A stretch of 64,000 nucleotides of DNA from an uncultured Clostridium sp. (GCA_937885015.1 CALAAS010000038.1:62001-126000); one strand, 5' to 3'. Numbered from the stretch's first letter, positions 44,905-53,959 are shown. A program made the numbers and translations. The notes: generated from the letters alone by a model not told the origin.

Positions 44905-45300
44905 ATGTATATAGGGTTAGTCGCACACGATGCAAAGAAAAAGCTGATGCAGAATTTTTGCATTGCCTATCGCGGAATATTAAGCAGACATGAATTATAT
45001 GCCACTGGAACTACTGGAAGACTGATTGAAGAAGTGACCAATCTTTCGGTGCATAAGTATCTTTCCGGACAGCTGGGGGGATGCCAGCAGCTGGGAGCCC
45101 AGATCGAACAGAATGAAATCGACCTGGTAATTTTTCTTCGGGATCCTCTGGCCCCGAAACCCCATGAACCGGCGGCAGACAGTATCATGCGGCTTTGCGA
45201 TATGCACAATATTCCCATTGCCACCAATTTGGCTACGGCAGAGCTCTTAATCAAAGCGCTGGAGCGCGGCGATCTGGAGTGGAGGGAGATGTATAAATGA
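44905..45300 (+). CDS. mgsA: methylglyoxal synthase
   Basis: It converts dihydroxyacetone phosphate to methylglyoxal, bypassing lower glycolysis when phosphate is short. The 131 residues show VAHDAKK at the start, the phosphate-binding TGTTG, and FLRDPLAPKPHEP with H87. ATG 44905 follows GGAGG by nine bases. Its stop overlaps the next start by four bases. Confidence 0.96.
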   Translation: MYIGLVAHDAKKKLMQNFCIAYRGILSRHELYATGTTGRLIEEVTNLSVHKYLSGQLGGCQQLGAQIEQNEIDLVIFLRDPLAPKPHEPAADSIMRLCDMHNIPIATNLATAELLIKALERGDLEWREMYK

Positions 45301-46283
45301 CGGTGCGAAAGAAAAAGGATCGTCTCCGTCTGACGGCACTGGCCGGAGTATTTTGCGTGTCAGTGTCTTTGCTGGGAGGCTGCAGGGGAACGCTGGAAAA
45401 GGCCTATTCCGGCGAGGAGCGTGAGGCCGGGATGATATCCGGAACAGGAGCAGAAACGGCCCCTCTTTTTGCTGCAGAGCTGTGTGTGCCTGTGGCAGGC
45501 GAAGGACCGGAGGATCCGTCCATAACGGCTCAGGCGGGAGCGTTGTTTGATTTGACCGGTCAGAAGGTTCTATACAGTAAAAACCTGTTTGACCGCATGT
45601 ACCCGGCCAGCATTACGAAAGTAATGACGGCCATTCTTGCCATCGAGGAAGGGACCATGAGCGATACGGTAACTGTCACCGATGAGGCGGTAATTACAGA
45701 GGCCGGTGCATCTCTCTGCGGAATAAAGCCGGGAGATCAGCTTTCCATGGAACAGCTTCTTTACGGCCTCATGATCCCGTCCGGAAACGACGCAGCGAAT
45801 GCCATTGCCGTCCATATGTACGGAAGTACAGAGGCCTTTGCAGAGCGGATGAATGCAAAAGCCAAAGAACTGGGGGCAACTCAGACCCATTTTGTGAATC
45901 CCAGCGGTCTGAATGATGAAAATCATTATACGACTGCCTACGATCTCTATCTGATTTTCAATGAAGCGCTGAAACTGCCTCTGTTTCGGGAGGTAATTGG
46001 CACGGATTCCTACACTGCAGACTATGTAGACGCCCAGGGGGTGGCCGTTCAACAGACCTGGAAGGTTGGAAATTTGTATCAGAAAGGGGATCGGCAGTCT
46101 CCGGAGGGAGTGACCGTTCTTGGAGGCAAGACAGGAACCACACAGGCTGCCGGTTACTGCCTCATTATGGCCAGCGATGACAGCCAGGGAAATGAATACA
46201 TTTCCGTCGTTTTAAAATCAGACAGCCGTCCGCATCTTTACGACAATATGACAAATATAATCTCCAAAATTGTCAACAAGTGA
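45297..46283 (+). CDS. D-alanyl-D-alanine carboxypeptidase, lipoprotein form
   Basis: A low-molecular-weight PBP (DacF/DacA type) that trims the terminal D-Ala from peptidoglycan stems. The 328 residues have S105-I-T-K108, S162-G-N164 and K278-T-G280. The N-terminus ends in LLGGC, a plausible lipobox. The protein stops soon after the catalytic domain, so the PBP5-type C-terminal domain and its amphipathic anchor are missing; lipid attachment would replace them. It is the last gene of the shape/division run. Confidence 0.88.
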   Translation: MTVRKKKDRLRLTALAGVFCVSVSLLGGCRGTLEKAYSGEEREAGMISGTGAETAPLFAAELCVPVAGEGPEDPSITAQAGALFDLTGQKVLYSKNLFDRMYPASITKVMTAILAIEEGTMSDTVTVTDEAVITEAGASLCGIKPGDQLSMEQLLYGLMIPSGNDAANAIAVHMYGSTEAFAERMNAKAKELGATQTHFVNPSGLNDENHYTTAYDLYLIFNEALKLPLFREVIGTDSYTADYVDAQGVAVQQTWKVGNLYQKGDRQSPEGVTVLGGKTGTTQAAGYCLIMASDDSQGNEYISVVLKSDSRPHLYDNMTNIISKIVNK

Positions 46284-46312
46284 TTGCGTTTTTTATAAAA
46301 TTATACTATAAT
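46284..46312 (+). promoter_or_regulatory. sigma-A promoter for the small P-loop gene
   Basis: TTGCGT (46284-46289) and a perfect TATAAT (46307-46312) are 17 bases apart, in an AT-rich gap directly after the preceding stop codon. The start would be near 46319, about 53 bases before the gene. Confidence 0.75.
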
Positions 46313-46371
46313 TATTTATACAATAAATGACTTTTTATACAACTTAAATAAAACCCAAGGAGGAGATTGTT

Positions 46372-46791
46372 ATGGTTCAGATCATCGCAGGAGCAAAAGG
46401 AAAAGGAAAAACAAAATTTTTACTGGATATGGCCAATACGGCTGTGAAGGAATCCAAGGGCTCGATCGTGTACCTGGACAAGAGTTCCAAACATATGTAT
46501 GAGTTAAATAACCGGATTCGCCTGATCAATGTCCAGGAATATCCCATTGGGACCAGCGACGGTTTTATCGGATTTATCTGCGGTATTATTTGCCAGGATC
46601 ATGATCTGGAGCAGGTATATCTGGACAGTTTCCTGAAGCTGTCCTGCCTGGAAGGCGAAAATATTGAAGAGACTTACAAAACATTGGAGGCACTGGGCGA
46701 GAAATATCACATTACGTTTGTCCTTAGCGTATCGATGAATGCTGACGAGTTGCCGGAATGCGCAAAAGGAAGCGTGGTTGTTTCATTATAA
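46372..46791 (+). CDS. small P-loop NTPase-like protein, unknown function
   Basis: A 139-residue cytoplasmic protein. The P-loop GAKGKGKT (residues 7-14) opens it, followed by an alternating strand/helix pattern with SIVYLDKSS at about residues 32-40, a short hydrophobic stretch (FIGFICGIICQD), and ITFVLSVSMNADELPE. I recognise no Walker B acid of the usual hhhhDE kind. It is too short for a motor ATPase, though similar proteins have been labelled PilT-like. It has its own promoter and terminator, so it is monocistronic. ATG 46372 follows AAGGAGGAG. Confidence 0.7.
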   Translation: MVQIIAGAKGKGKTKFLLDMANTAVKESKGSIVYLDKSSKHMYELNNRIRLINVQEYPIGTSDGFIGFICGIICQDHDLEQVYLDSFLKLSCLEGENIEETYKTLEALGEKYHITFVLSVSMNADELPECAKGSVVVSL

Positions 46792-46845
46792 AATTGTAAG
46801 GGTTCCGTCCTGAATCGTTAATCAGAATAACAGACAAACCTATGA

Positions 46846-46890
46846 GGGAAGAGAGAAAAGCCGATAAAGCCGATCATCTCTTCCTTTTTT
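46846..46890 (+). terminator. Rho-independent terminator after the small P-loop gene
   Basis: GGAAGAGA (46847-46854) pairs with TCTCTTCC (46877-46884) around a 22-base loop and is followed by TTTTTT. Confidence 0.85.
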
Positions 46891-46941
46891 ATGTTAAAAA
46901 AAACATTGCATCCTATTTTTTCAAAATACCCAGGAATTTTA

Positions 46942-47030
46942 TTCACATTTGTGAAATTTTTTATTTATAACAAAAAATATCGTTAATTTACAGATAAATA
47001 TTGAAATATAACAAAAAAACACTGTATAAT
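46942..47030 (+). promoter_or_regulatory. sigma-A promoter and upstream inverted repeat for pepP-opp
   Basis: TTGAAA (47001-47006) and a perfect TATAAT (47025-47030) are 18 bases apart in a very AT-rich gap. Upstream, TTCACA (46942-46947) and TGTGAA (46950-46955) form an inverted repeat with a 2-base spacer, which could be a binding site for a regulator or only a chance AT-rich repeat. Confidence 0.65.
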
Positions 47031-47074
47031 AGACCCTGTCAGATACATGAATGTAGACGGGAGGACAAATAGTT

Positions 47075-48136
47075 ATGGAAGAGTTACTGGCGTATATGCA
47101 AAAAGACGGCCTGGACGGAATGTTTATCAGCCGCCCGGTCAATGTAAAATATGTGAGTCACTATACGGGGGAGGATTCCTGGCTCCTGATCACGGAAAAA
47201 GAAAAGTTTTTTTTCACAGATCCGCGTTACACAGAGCAGGTTTCCTATGAGTGTCCAGAATATATCATCGTCAACTGGAGAGATACCTATGGTTCTCTGG
47301 CAGAGGCGGTCGCGCACACAGCGGAAACGTCAGGATTGAAAGCCATTGGCTACGAAGCCTCCCATCTGACCGTGGAGCAGTACGAGGGATTCCGTGGAAC
47401 AGTAAAGGCGGAACTGGTACCGGCAGATGGGATCATCGAAAAATTCCGTTCTGTCAAGCGGCCGGAGGAGATTCAATGCCTTCGTATTTCCTGCGATATC
47501 GCATCGCGGGCATTTGAGCGGATCGTGAAAGATATTCGGGTTGGCATCACAGAAAAAGAACTGGCAGCCCGCCTCAGTCTTTACATGGTCATGGAGGGGG
47601 CCGATACGCAACCTTACGGCAACATTCTGATCTCAGGCGCCAGAACCTCGCTGCTTCACGGAATCCCCTCCCAAAAGGCCATTGAGTACGGCGATCTCAT
47701 CCTCATGGACTATGGCTGTCAGTATCATGGCTATCTGTCGGATATGACGCGGACGGTCGTTTTGGGACGGGCGACATCAAAGCAGAGAGAGGTATATCAG
47801 CTGGAACAGCAGATGGTTGCAGATGTGGAGGATTACCTGAAAGACGGCGCTTCTGCTTCGGAGGCCTATCGCCGCTCCACAAAAGCCATCGAGGGATCTG
47901 AATACTATCCGTATCACTATACGGGCATCGGCCATGGCGTTGGAATGTTTGTACATGAACTGCCCTTTATGAGTCCAGTTTCCAAAGATCGGATCCAGGC
48001 GGGAAATGTAATGACCGTAGAACCTGGAATTTATATTCCAGGATGGGGAGGGATCCGGATCGAGGATCAGCTCTTAATCACAGAGACGGGAAATGAGAAC
48101 CTGATCCACGCAACAAAGGAACTCATGGAACTATAA
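47075..48136 (+). CDS. pepP: Xaa-Pro aminopeptidase (M24 family)
   Basis: A cytoplasmic metallopeptidase that removes N-terminal residues before proline. The 353 residues contain an N-terminal creatinase-like domain and the pita-bread catalytic domain with the ligand stretches LMDYGCQYHGYLSDMTR (two Asp), GIGHGVGMFVHE (His), and VEPGIYIP and IRIEDQ (two Glu). ATG 47075 follows GGGAGG. The opp operon begins 22 bases downstream, suggesting shared transcription and a role in using imported peptides. Confidence 0.94.
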   Translation: MEELLAYMQKDGLDGMFISRPVNVKYVSHYTGEDSWLLITEKEKFFFTDPRYTEQVSYECPEYIIVNWRDTYGSLAEAVAHTAETSGLKAIGYEASHLTVEQYEGFRGTVKAELVPADGIIEKFRSVKRPEEIQCLRISCDIASRAFERIVKDIRVGITEKELAARLSLYMVMEGADTQPYGNILISGARTSLLHGIPSQKAIEYGDLILMDYGCQYHGYLSDMTRTVVLGRATSKQREVYQLEQQMVADVEDYLKDGASASEAYRRSTKAIEGSEYYPYHYTGIGHGVGMFVHELPFMSPVSKDRIQAGNVMTVEPGIYIPGWGGIRIEDQLLITETGNENLIHATKELMEL

Positions 48137-48157
48137 AGAACAAAAAGGAGGAATATT

Positions 48158-49829
48158 ATGAGGAAAAACAGACTGTATGCATTGGGATTGGCTGCGCTCC
48201 TGGCAATGGGAGCAGTCGGGTGTTCGACACCGACTGCTTCCGTGGAAGAGACCACGGCTGCTGGAGGCGAGACGGCTGCGGCAGAGGGCGGCGAAGCGGC
48301 TGCTTCGGGAGAAAAAATTTTCCGCTACTCCAACACAGCAGATATCGCTACAATCGACCCGAACAAAACGAATGCGGTGGCAGACGCAACGGTTTCTTAC
48401 CACATTTTTGACGGACTTTACCGCAATGTACAGGGAACTCTTCAGCCTGCCACAGCGGAAAGCTACGAAGTCAGTGAGGACGGTCTTGTGTACACTTTCA
48501 AGCTCCGTCAGGATACGAAGTGGAGCGATGGTCAGACGGGTAACGGCCAAAGATTATGAGTACGGCATGAAACGCCTCTGTGATCCAGCTGCAGCCTGCC
48601 CCTCCAGTTATCTGGGCGCTGTTCTCAAAAACGGTGCAGCAGTAGCGGCAGAAGAGGTTCCGGTAGAGGAGCTGGGCGTAAAAGCCATCGATGATTTTAC
48701 CCTGGAAATTACCTTGGAGAATCCGGCAGATTATTTTGTCAGCATGCTCAGCATGAGTGCATTCGCTCCGGTTCGCCAGGACATTGTAGAGAAATACGGC
48801 GCTGAATTCGGCGGCGGCGCAGAAAAGCAGGTTTACAACGGCCCGTTCCTGGTATCCGAATTTGGAAATGGGAAAATTGTGCTGAAGAAGAACCCCAATT
48901 ATTATGATGCAGATAAGATTAAACTGGACGGTGTTGAGATCCTGACAGTGGCAGACCGCACCACAGCAGTTTCCATGTTCGATGCCGGAGAACTGGATCT
49001 GGCTGAGGTTCCATCTGAACTGGGGCCCCAGTATGAGGGACAGACCCGATCTTACTATAGCGGTGCCAACGATTATGCGGCTTTAAACCACAGAAGCGAA
49101 TATCTGGCCAATAAGAATCTTCGTCTTGCCATGAATTACGCGGTAAACCGGGAAGAATACATTCTTCTTTCCCACAACGGACTGTATCAGGCCAACCTTC
49201 GGTATGTGCTTCCCCAGGTACGCGGCGTGGAAGGTGAGTATGGGACCGAGTATCCTTTAGAGGCATTCCCGCTTCAGGGTGATCCTGACAAGGCAACGGA
49301 ATATCTGGACGCAGCTCTTTCTGAACTTGGACTTTCCGCTCCGTCGGATATCACGTTGAAACTGGTCGTTGCCGATACAGATGAGGCCAAGAAAGAGGCC
49401 GAGGTAGTAGCAAACCAGTGGGAGACAAACCTTGGAATCAATATTGATATCAACATGGTTCCCTATGCCACGAAGAATGCCATGCTGGTTCCGGAAAGCG
49501 ATGAGTACGATATCATCATGAGTGGATGGGCACCGGATTATTCGGATCCCTACAGCTACCTGGAACTCTGGTACAGCACCTCCGGGTACAACTACCTGAA
49601 TTACCACAGCGATGCCTATGATGGCTATCTGGATGCTTCCAAGCAGACCCGCGGCGCGGAGCGCATGGAAAACCTGTTCCAGGCAGAGAAGACCCTTCTG
49701 GAAGACGGCGCTCTTGTTCCCCTTCAGCTGAGAGAAGTACAGTACCTGGTGTCCGATCGTGTTGAAAACCTGGGAGCTTACTTCATCGGTCTTAACTACG
49801 ACTATATGTACGCAGATATTACAGAGTAA
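48158..49829 (+). pseudogene. oppA: oligopeptide ABC transporter substrate-binding lipoprotein, frameshifted
   Basis: The peptide-capturing lipoprotein of an Opp-type transporter. ATG 48158 follows AAGGAGG; the signal peptide ends in AVGC. Reading is normal to QDTKWSDGQT and then meets a stop at 48557-48559. Dropping one G from the GGG at 48538-48540 continues perfectly as VTAKDYEYGMKRLCDP, in the frame that stays open to 49829 and ends YDYMYADITE. The repaired product would have 556 residues, normal for the family. No other damage is seen. It may be a real mutation, a sequencing error or, less likely, recoding. Confidence 0.88.
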
Positions 49830-49837
49830 CGAAACGC

Positions 49838-49927
49838 TCTCCTGCATGCAGGAGATGGGCGCTGCAAAACAAACGCTGCCAGCGGATCTGAACTCCGGCT
49901 TCCGTTCGTTTTGCAGTGCCCTTTTTT
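49838..49927 (+). terminator. palindrome plus terminator hairpin between oppA and oppB
   Basis: An 18-base perfect palindrome (49838-49855, TCTCCTGCA and its complement) is followed by a second hairpin: GGGCGCTGCAAAAC (49857-49870) with GTTTTGCAGTGCCC (49908-49921), then TTTTTT. The long stem and T-run make it a strong terminator, so oppB-F would depend on read-through or an unseen promoter. Confidence 0.82.
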
Positions 49928-49958
49928 CGTCATTCTGCACGTAAAGGGGTGGAAGTGT

Positions 49959-50881
49959 ATGACTAAATACATCTTAAAACGGGTGGCAATTTCAATTGTA
50001 ACTATTTTTGTCTTGGTATCCGTGGTTTTCTTCCTGGCGCGGCTGATGCCCGGCGGCCCATTCAACGATCCGAAGCTTTCGGAGACAGCCAGAGCTAATT
50101 TGAGCGCTTATTATGGGTTTGACAAACCACTGCTGGAGCAGTACCTTACTTATTTAAACAATTTGCTGCACGGAAATTTCGGTTTCTCTACAAAATATCC
50201 GAGCCGCACTGTCAATGATCTTTTAGCAGGCGCATTTCCCTATTCAGCTGACCTGGGAATCCGCGCTCTCTGTCTGGCCATTTCCTTTGGTCTCGTATTC
50301 GGAATTATTTCTGCATTAAACCGTGGAAATAAAATCGATCTTTTTTTCGTTATCGTTGCAGTAATTGGCACCAGTGTTCCGGATTTTATCATGGGCGCGC
50401 TGCTGCAGCATTTTTTTGCCATTAAATGGGGACTTCTTCCCATTGCCCAGTATAAAGGGTTTGCTTATACCATTCTTCCTTCTGTGGGCCTCGGATTTTA
50501 TACGATGGCATCTGTCTCGCGGATTATGCGTGCCAGTATACTGGAGGTGGTACAGCAGGACTACATAAAAAAACAGCCCGCTCCAAAGGCATTTCCCGGT
50601 TCCGGGTAACCTTCAAACACCAGATCCGAAATGCCATCATGCCGGTCGTAACGATCCTTGGACCGACGGTGGCGGCAGTTTTAACGGGTACGTTTGTAAT
50701 TGAATCACTCTTTGCCATCCCCGGTATGGGAAAGTATTACGTGGAGAGCGTACAGAACAATGATTACTCCCTGATTCTCGGCATGACGGCCTTCTACGGA
50801 ACGTTTCTGGTTTTCTGTAATATGATCGTGGATATTCTGTACGGCGTGATTGATCCGAGAGTACGAATTGGCGGAAAGTAG
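49959..50881 (+). pseudogene. oppB: oligopeptide ABC transporter permease OppB, frameshifted
   Basis: A membrane subunit of the peptide transporter. ATG 49959 follows AAGGGGTGG by seven bases. The protein reads normally (five or so hydrophobic segments) to VVQQDYIKK and then leaves frame at an A7 run (50567-50573), ending at 50607-50609. The expected continuation, TARSKGISRFRVTFKH and NAIMPVVTILGPT, lies in another frame through 50881. Removing two A gives the family motif DYIKTARSKG and 306 residues; adding one A gives DYIKKTARSKG. The break falls in the loop that contacts the ATPases, so a truncated product could not work. Confidence 0.88.
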
Positions 50882-50888
50882 GTGCAAT

Positions 50889-51809
50889 ATGAGTGATAAT
50901 CGGGATAAATTTGTAATCATTGGAAAAAAACTTGAAAAAATGGAGTCCATTTCCCGCCCGAGCCTGACATTCTGGCAGGAAGCATGGCGGCGAATCCGCG
51001 GAAACAAAGCTGCTTTTTTCAGCCTTATCCTGCTGATTCTCTACGGACTTTTAGCAATTTTTGCGCCCATGTTCAGTCATTACGGCTTTGATGAACAGGA
51101 CGCCTATGCCATGAGCCAGAGTTTTTCTGCAGCCCACTGGCTGGGAACTGATTCTCTGGGCCGGGATCTCTGGGTCCGCGTCTGGATGGGCGCGCGGGTT
51201 TCGTTGACAATCGGAATTCTGGCAGCGCTTCTCAATACCATCATCGGGACTGTTTTGGGTGGGTTCTGCGGCTATTACGGCGGAAAACTGGACATGGTCG
51301 TGATGCGGATTATTGATGTGATTTATGGGATTCCCTCTCTGATCGTCTGTATCCTCGTCATGGTTGTCCTTGGATCCGGCGTAAAAAGCCTGATCATTGC
51401 CATGGTTATTGTGGGCTGGACGGGAACCTGTCGCTTTACGAGAGGCGAAGTATATCGCCTGAAGGAGCAGGAATTCGTTCTGGCTGCCAGAGTAATGGGA
51501 GAGCCGGTCTTTACTATTATCATGCGGGAAATTATTCCCAATATTATGGGACTTTTGATTACCAACCTGACCATGGCGATTCCAAGTGCTATTTTTCAGG
51601 AGGCGTTTTTAAGCTACATCGGCCTCGGTATTTCTCCGCCGGAAGCCAGCTGGGGAATTCTGGCAAAAGAGGGGACCAGGATGCTGAAGGCAGCCCCCCA
51701 CATGCTCTATGTGCCGGCTTTCTTTATCTGTACCACAGTTCTGGCCTTAAATCAGCTGGGAAATGGCCTTCGAGATGCTTTTGACCCAAGACTGCGGGGA
51801 ACGGAATAG
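50889..51809 (+). CDS. oppC: oligopeptide ABC transporter permease OppC
   Basis: The second membrane subunit, intact, 306 residues. The N-terminal cytoplasmic part ends in RRIRGNKAAFFSLILL, and the family stretch HWLGTDSLGRDLWVRVWMGAR (split at WVR) is present. The coupling loop reads EFVLAARVMGEP, and the C-terminus contains GISPPEASWG. I chose ATG 50889 because AGGTG lies just upstream; an earlier in-frame ATG at 50850 lies inside oppB. Confidence 0.9.
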   Translation: MSDNRDKFVIIGKKLEKMESISRPSLTFWQEAWRRIRGNKAAFFSLILLILYGLLAIFAPMFSHYGFDEQDAYAMSQSFSAAHWLGTDSLGRDLWVRVWMGARVSLTIGILAALLNTIIGTVLGGFCGYYGGKLDMVVMRIIDVIYGIPSLIVCILVMVVLGSGVKSLIIAMVIVGWTGTCRFTRGEVYRLKEQEFVLAARVMGEPVFTIIMREIIPNIMGLLITNLTMAIPSAIFQEAFLSYIGLGISPPEASWGILAKEGTRMLKAAPHMLYVPAFFICTTVLALNQLGNGLRDAFDPRLRGTE

Positions 51810-51819
51810 GAGGAGAGAG

Positions 51820-52848
51820 ATGGCAAATAATATATTGGAAATTAAAAATCTGACTTTTTCGTTCCATACCTACGGAGGAATCGTCCATTCCGTCCGGGAC
51901 GTGAGTTTTAATGTTCGGGAAGGAGAAATCCTTGGTATCGTAGGAGAGAGCGGATGCGGAAAGAGCGTAACAGCCCAGTGTATTCTGCGGTTAAATCCCG
52001 AACCGCCTGGATTTTTTGAGAGCGGCTCCATCCGCTATAAAGGCCAGGAAATCACAGAAAAATCAGACCGGGAAATGCGAAAAATACGAGGTGTGGAGAT
52101 TGGTTTTATTTTTCAGGATCCCATGACCTCCCTGAACCCGACCATGACCGTTGGAAAGCAGATTGAAGAAGTTTTTGTGGGCCGCGGCGGACTGTCCCGG
52201 AAGGAGATCAGAGAACGAACCCTGGAAATTCTGAGATTGGTCGGAATCAATGAACCGGAGCGCCGCTATAAACAGTATCCTCACGAGCTCTCGGGAGGCA
52301 TGAAGCAGCGTGTCATGATTGCCATTGCTCTGGTGGGAAAACCAAGTATCATCATTGCGGACGAACCAACTACCTCTCTGGATGTGACGATCGAGGCCCA
52401 GATCCTGGATCTCTTAAAGGATCTGCGAGATAAAATGAATACATCCATTATCCTGATTACCCATGATCTGGGAGTTATTGCGAAAATGTGCGACCGGGTG
52501 CTCGTTATGTACGGCGGAAAAGTGGCAGAAAAGGGAACCGTAGACGAGATTTTCTACGAGACGGCACACCCTTACACGGCGGGATTGATCAAATCTATCG
52601 CCACGCTGGATACGTCCAAAGAGCAAAAACTGATCCCCATCGATGGAACGCCGCCAGATCTGTTTTCGCCTCCCAAGGGTTGTCCTTTTGCGGCAAGGTG
52701 TGAATTCGCTATGCAGATCTGCTACGAGGAGCTTCCGGAGCACTATCAGCTGTCCGGAGAACACATGTGTGCCTGTTGGCTTCGCCATAAATATGCACCA
52801 AAGGTGGATATTATGAAAGGGAGGTGCGAGAATGCCAAAGAAGATTGA
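51820..52848 (+). CDS. oppD: oligopeptide ABC transporter ATPase OppD
   Basis: A cytoplasmic ATPase of the peptide transporter, 342 residues. It has Walker A GESGCGKSVT, signature LSGGMKQRVMIAIAL, Walker B IIIADEPTTSLDVT, and a C-terminal oligopeptide-binding extension with the Cys pattern CPFAARCEFAMQIC. ATG 51820 follows AGGAGGAG and is preferred over the upstream in-frame ATG at 51763. It overlaps oppF by 17 bases. Confidence 0.93.
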   Translation: MANNILEIKNLTFSFHTYGGIVHSVRDVSFNVREGEILGIVGESGCGKSVTAQCILRLNPEPPGFFESGSIRYKGQEITEKSDREMRKIRGVEIGFIFQDPMTSLNPTMTVGKQIEEVFVGRGGLSRKEIRERTLEILRLVGINEPERRYKQYPHELSGGMKQRVMIAIALVGKPSIIIADEPTTSLDVTIEAQILDLLKDLRDKMNTSIILITHDLGVIAKMCDRVLVMYGGKVAEKGTVDEIFYETAHPYTAGLIKSIATLDTSKEQKLIPIDGTPPDLFSPPKGCPFAARCEFAMQICYEELPEHYQLSGEHMCACWLRHKYAPKVDIMKGRCENAKED

Positions 52849-53803
52849 CAAAAATGAACCTCTGTTTCAGGTTACCGATCTTTGCCAGTATTTCCATATT
52901 GCCAGAGGAAAAGTGCTGAAGGCAGTGGATCACGTAAATTTTACAATTTATAAAGGCGAAACACTGGGACTGGTGGGAGAGAGCGGATGCGGAAAATCAA
53001 CGACCGGACGCTGTCTGGTTAAGCTCTATAAGCCGGAGTCCGGAACCATTACTTATAAAGGGAAGAATATTTTTACATACAATAAGGAAGAAGAACGGAC
53101 TTTTCGTAAAAATGTGCAGATGATTTTCCAAAATCCCCACTCTTCCCTGAACCCTAGAATGACGGTAAAAGATATTGTGGGAGCGGGGATGAAGCTTCAC
53201 GGACTGGCCACAGATCAGGATGTGGACGCAAAGGTAGAGGCCATATTAAAGCGGGTGGGACTGAACCGGGATCATATGTCGCGGTTCCCACACGAGTTTT
53301 CCGGCGGACAGAAACAGAGGATTGGGATCGCCAGAGCCCTGGCGGTGGAACCGGAATTTATCATCTGTGACGAGCCTATTTCCGCACTGGACGTTTCGAT
53401 TCAGGCACAGGTTCTGAATATGCTGAAGGAACTGCAGGAAGCCATGGGACTGACCTATCTTTTTATTGCCCATGACCTCAGTGTTGTAAAATACATCTCG
53501 GACCGCGTTATTGTCATGTATCTGGGAACCATGGTGGAATTTGCCGATGCACAGGAACTGTATGGCAACCCGCTTCATCCTTACACCCAGGTACTTCTGT
53601 CCTCCATTCCGGTTGCGGATCCGAAAACGGCCAGAGAGCGGACGAGGATTCTGGTAAAGGGTGAAATTCCCAGTCCTATTAATCCGAAAGACTGCTGCCG
53701 CTTTGCAGAACGGTGCCCTTATGCCACAGAAGCATGCAGAACCTCTCTTCCCGAGCTGCGGGAAATTAAAAAAGGCCATTTTGTAGCCTGTCATATGGTG
53801 TGA
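52832..53803 (+). CDS. oppF: oligopeptide ABC transporter ATPase OppF
   Basis: Partner ATPase of OppD, 323 residues. It has Walker A GESGCGKSTT, signature FSGGQKQRIGIARAL, Walker B FIICDEPISALDVS, and the C-terminal Cys cluster CRFAERCPYATEAC. It starts in the end of oppD after GGGAGGTG. It closes the operon, with a long terminator following. Confidence 0.93.
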   Translation: MPKKIDKNEPLFQVTDLCQYFHIARGKVLKAVDHVNFTIYKGETLGLVGESGCGKSTTGRCLVKLYKPESGTITYKGKNIFTYNKEEERTFRKNVQMIFQNPHSSLNPRMTVKDIVGAGMKLHGLATDQDVDAKVEAILKRVGLNRDHMSRFPHEFSGGQKQRIGIARALAVEPEFIICDEPISALDVSIQAQVLNMLKELQEAMGLTYLFIAHDLSVVKYISDRVIVMYLGTMVEFADAQELYGNPLHPYTQVLLSSIPVADPKTARERTRILVKGEIPSPINPKDCCRFAERCPYATEACRTSLPELREIKKGHFVACHMV

Positions 53804-53842
53804 TATCCGGATTTGCTGAATCAGCAGAGTAATAAAACGTTG

Positions 53843-53888
53843 CCTGTGAAAAACGCTGAGGTTTTTGAACTTCAGCGTTTTTCGCAGG
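53843..53888 (+). terminator. long Rho-independent terminator after the opp operon
   Basis: A stem of about 20 pairs, CCTGTGAAAAACGCTGA against TCAGCGTTTTTCGCAGG, encloses a short T-rich loop. The A-rich and T-rich flanks within the stem suggest it can act in either direction. Confidence 0.85.
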
Positions 53889-53930
53889 AAAAAGACAGAA
53901 GAAATAGCCGCCGGAAATGGCCGGTACGGG

Positions 53931-53959
53931 TGGACAGCTGGGGAAGTCTGGTGTAAAAT
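53931..53959 (+). promoter_or_regulatory. sigma-A promoter for the PatB/regulator pair
   Basis: TGGACA (53931-53936) and TAAAAT (53954-53959), each one mismatch from consensus, are 17 bases apart. The leader would be about 50 bases. Confidence 0.65.

Noticed and set aside
48177..48559. A separate protein encoded in the second frame over the start of oppA
   Set aside because: That frame is open only by chance before the frameshift point; the product is Arg/Trp-rich and has no ribosome site, while the other frame encodes the signal peptide and OppA domain.
50639..50881. A small independent membrane protein downstream of the oppB break
   Set aside because: The ATG at 50639 has no ribosome site, and the sequence is the conserved C-terminal end of OppB, so it is part of the broken gene.
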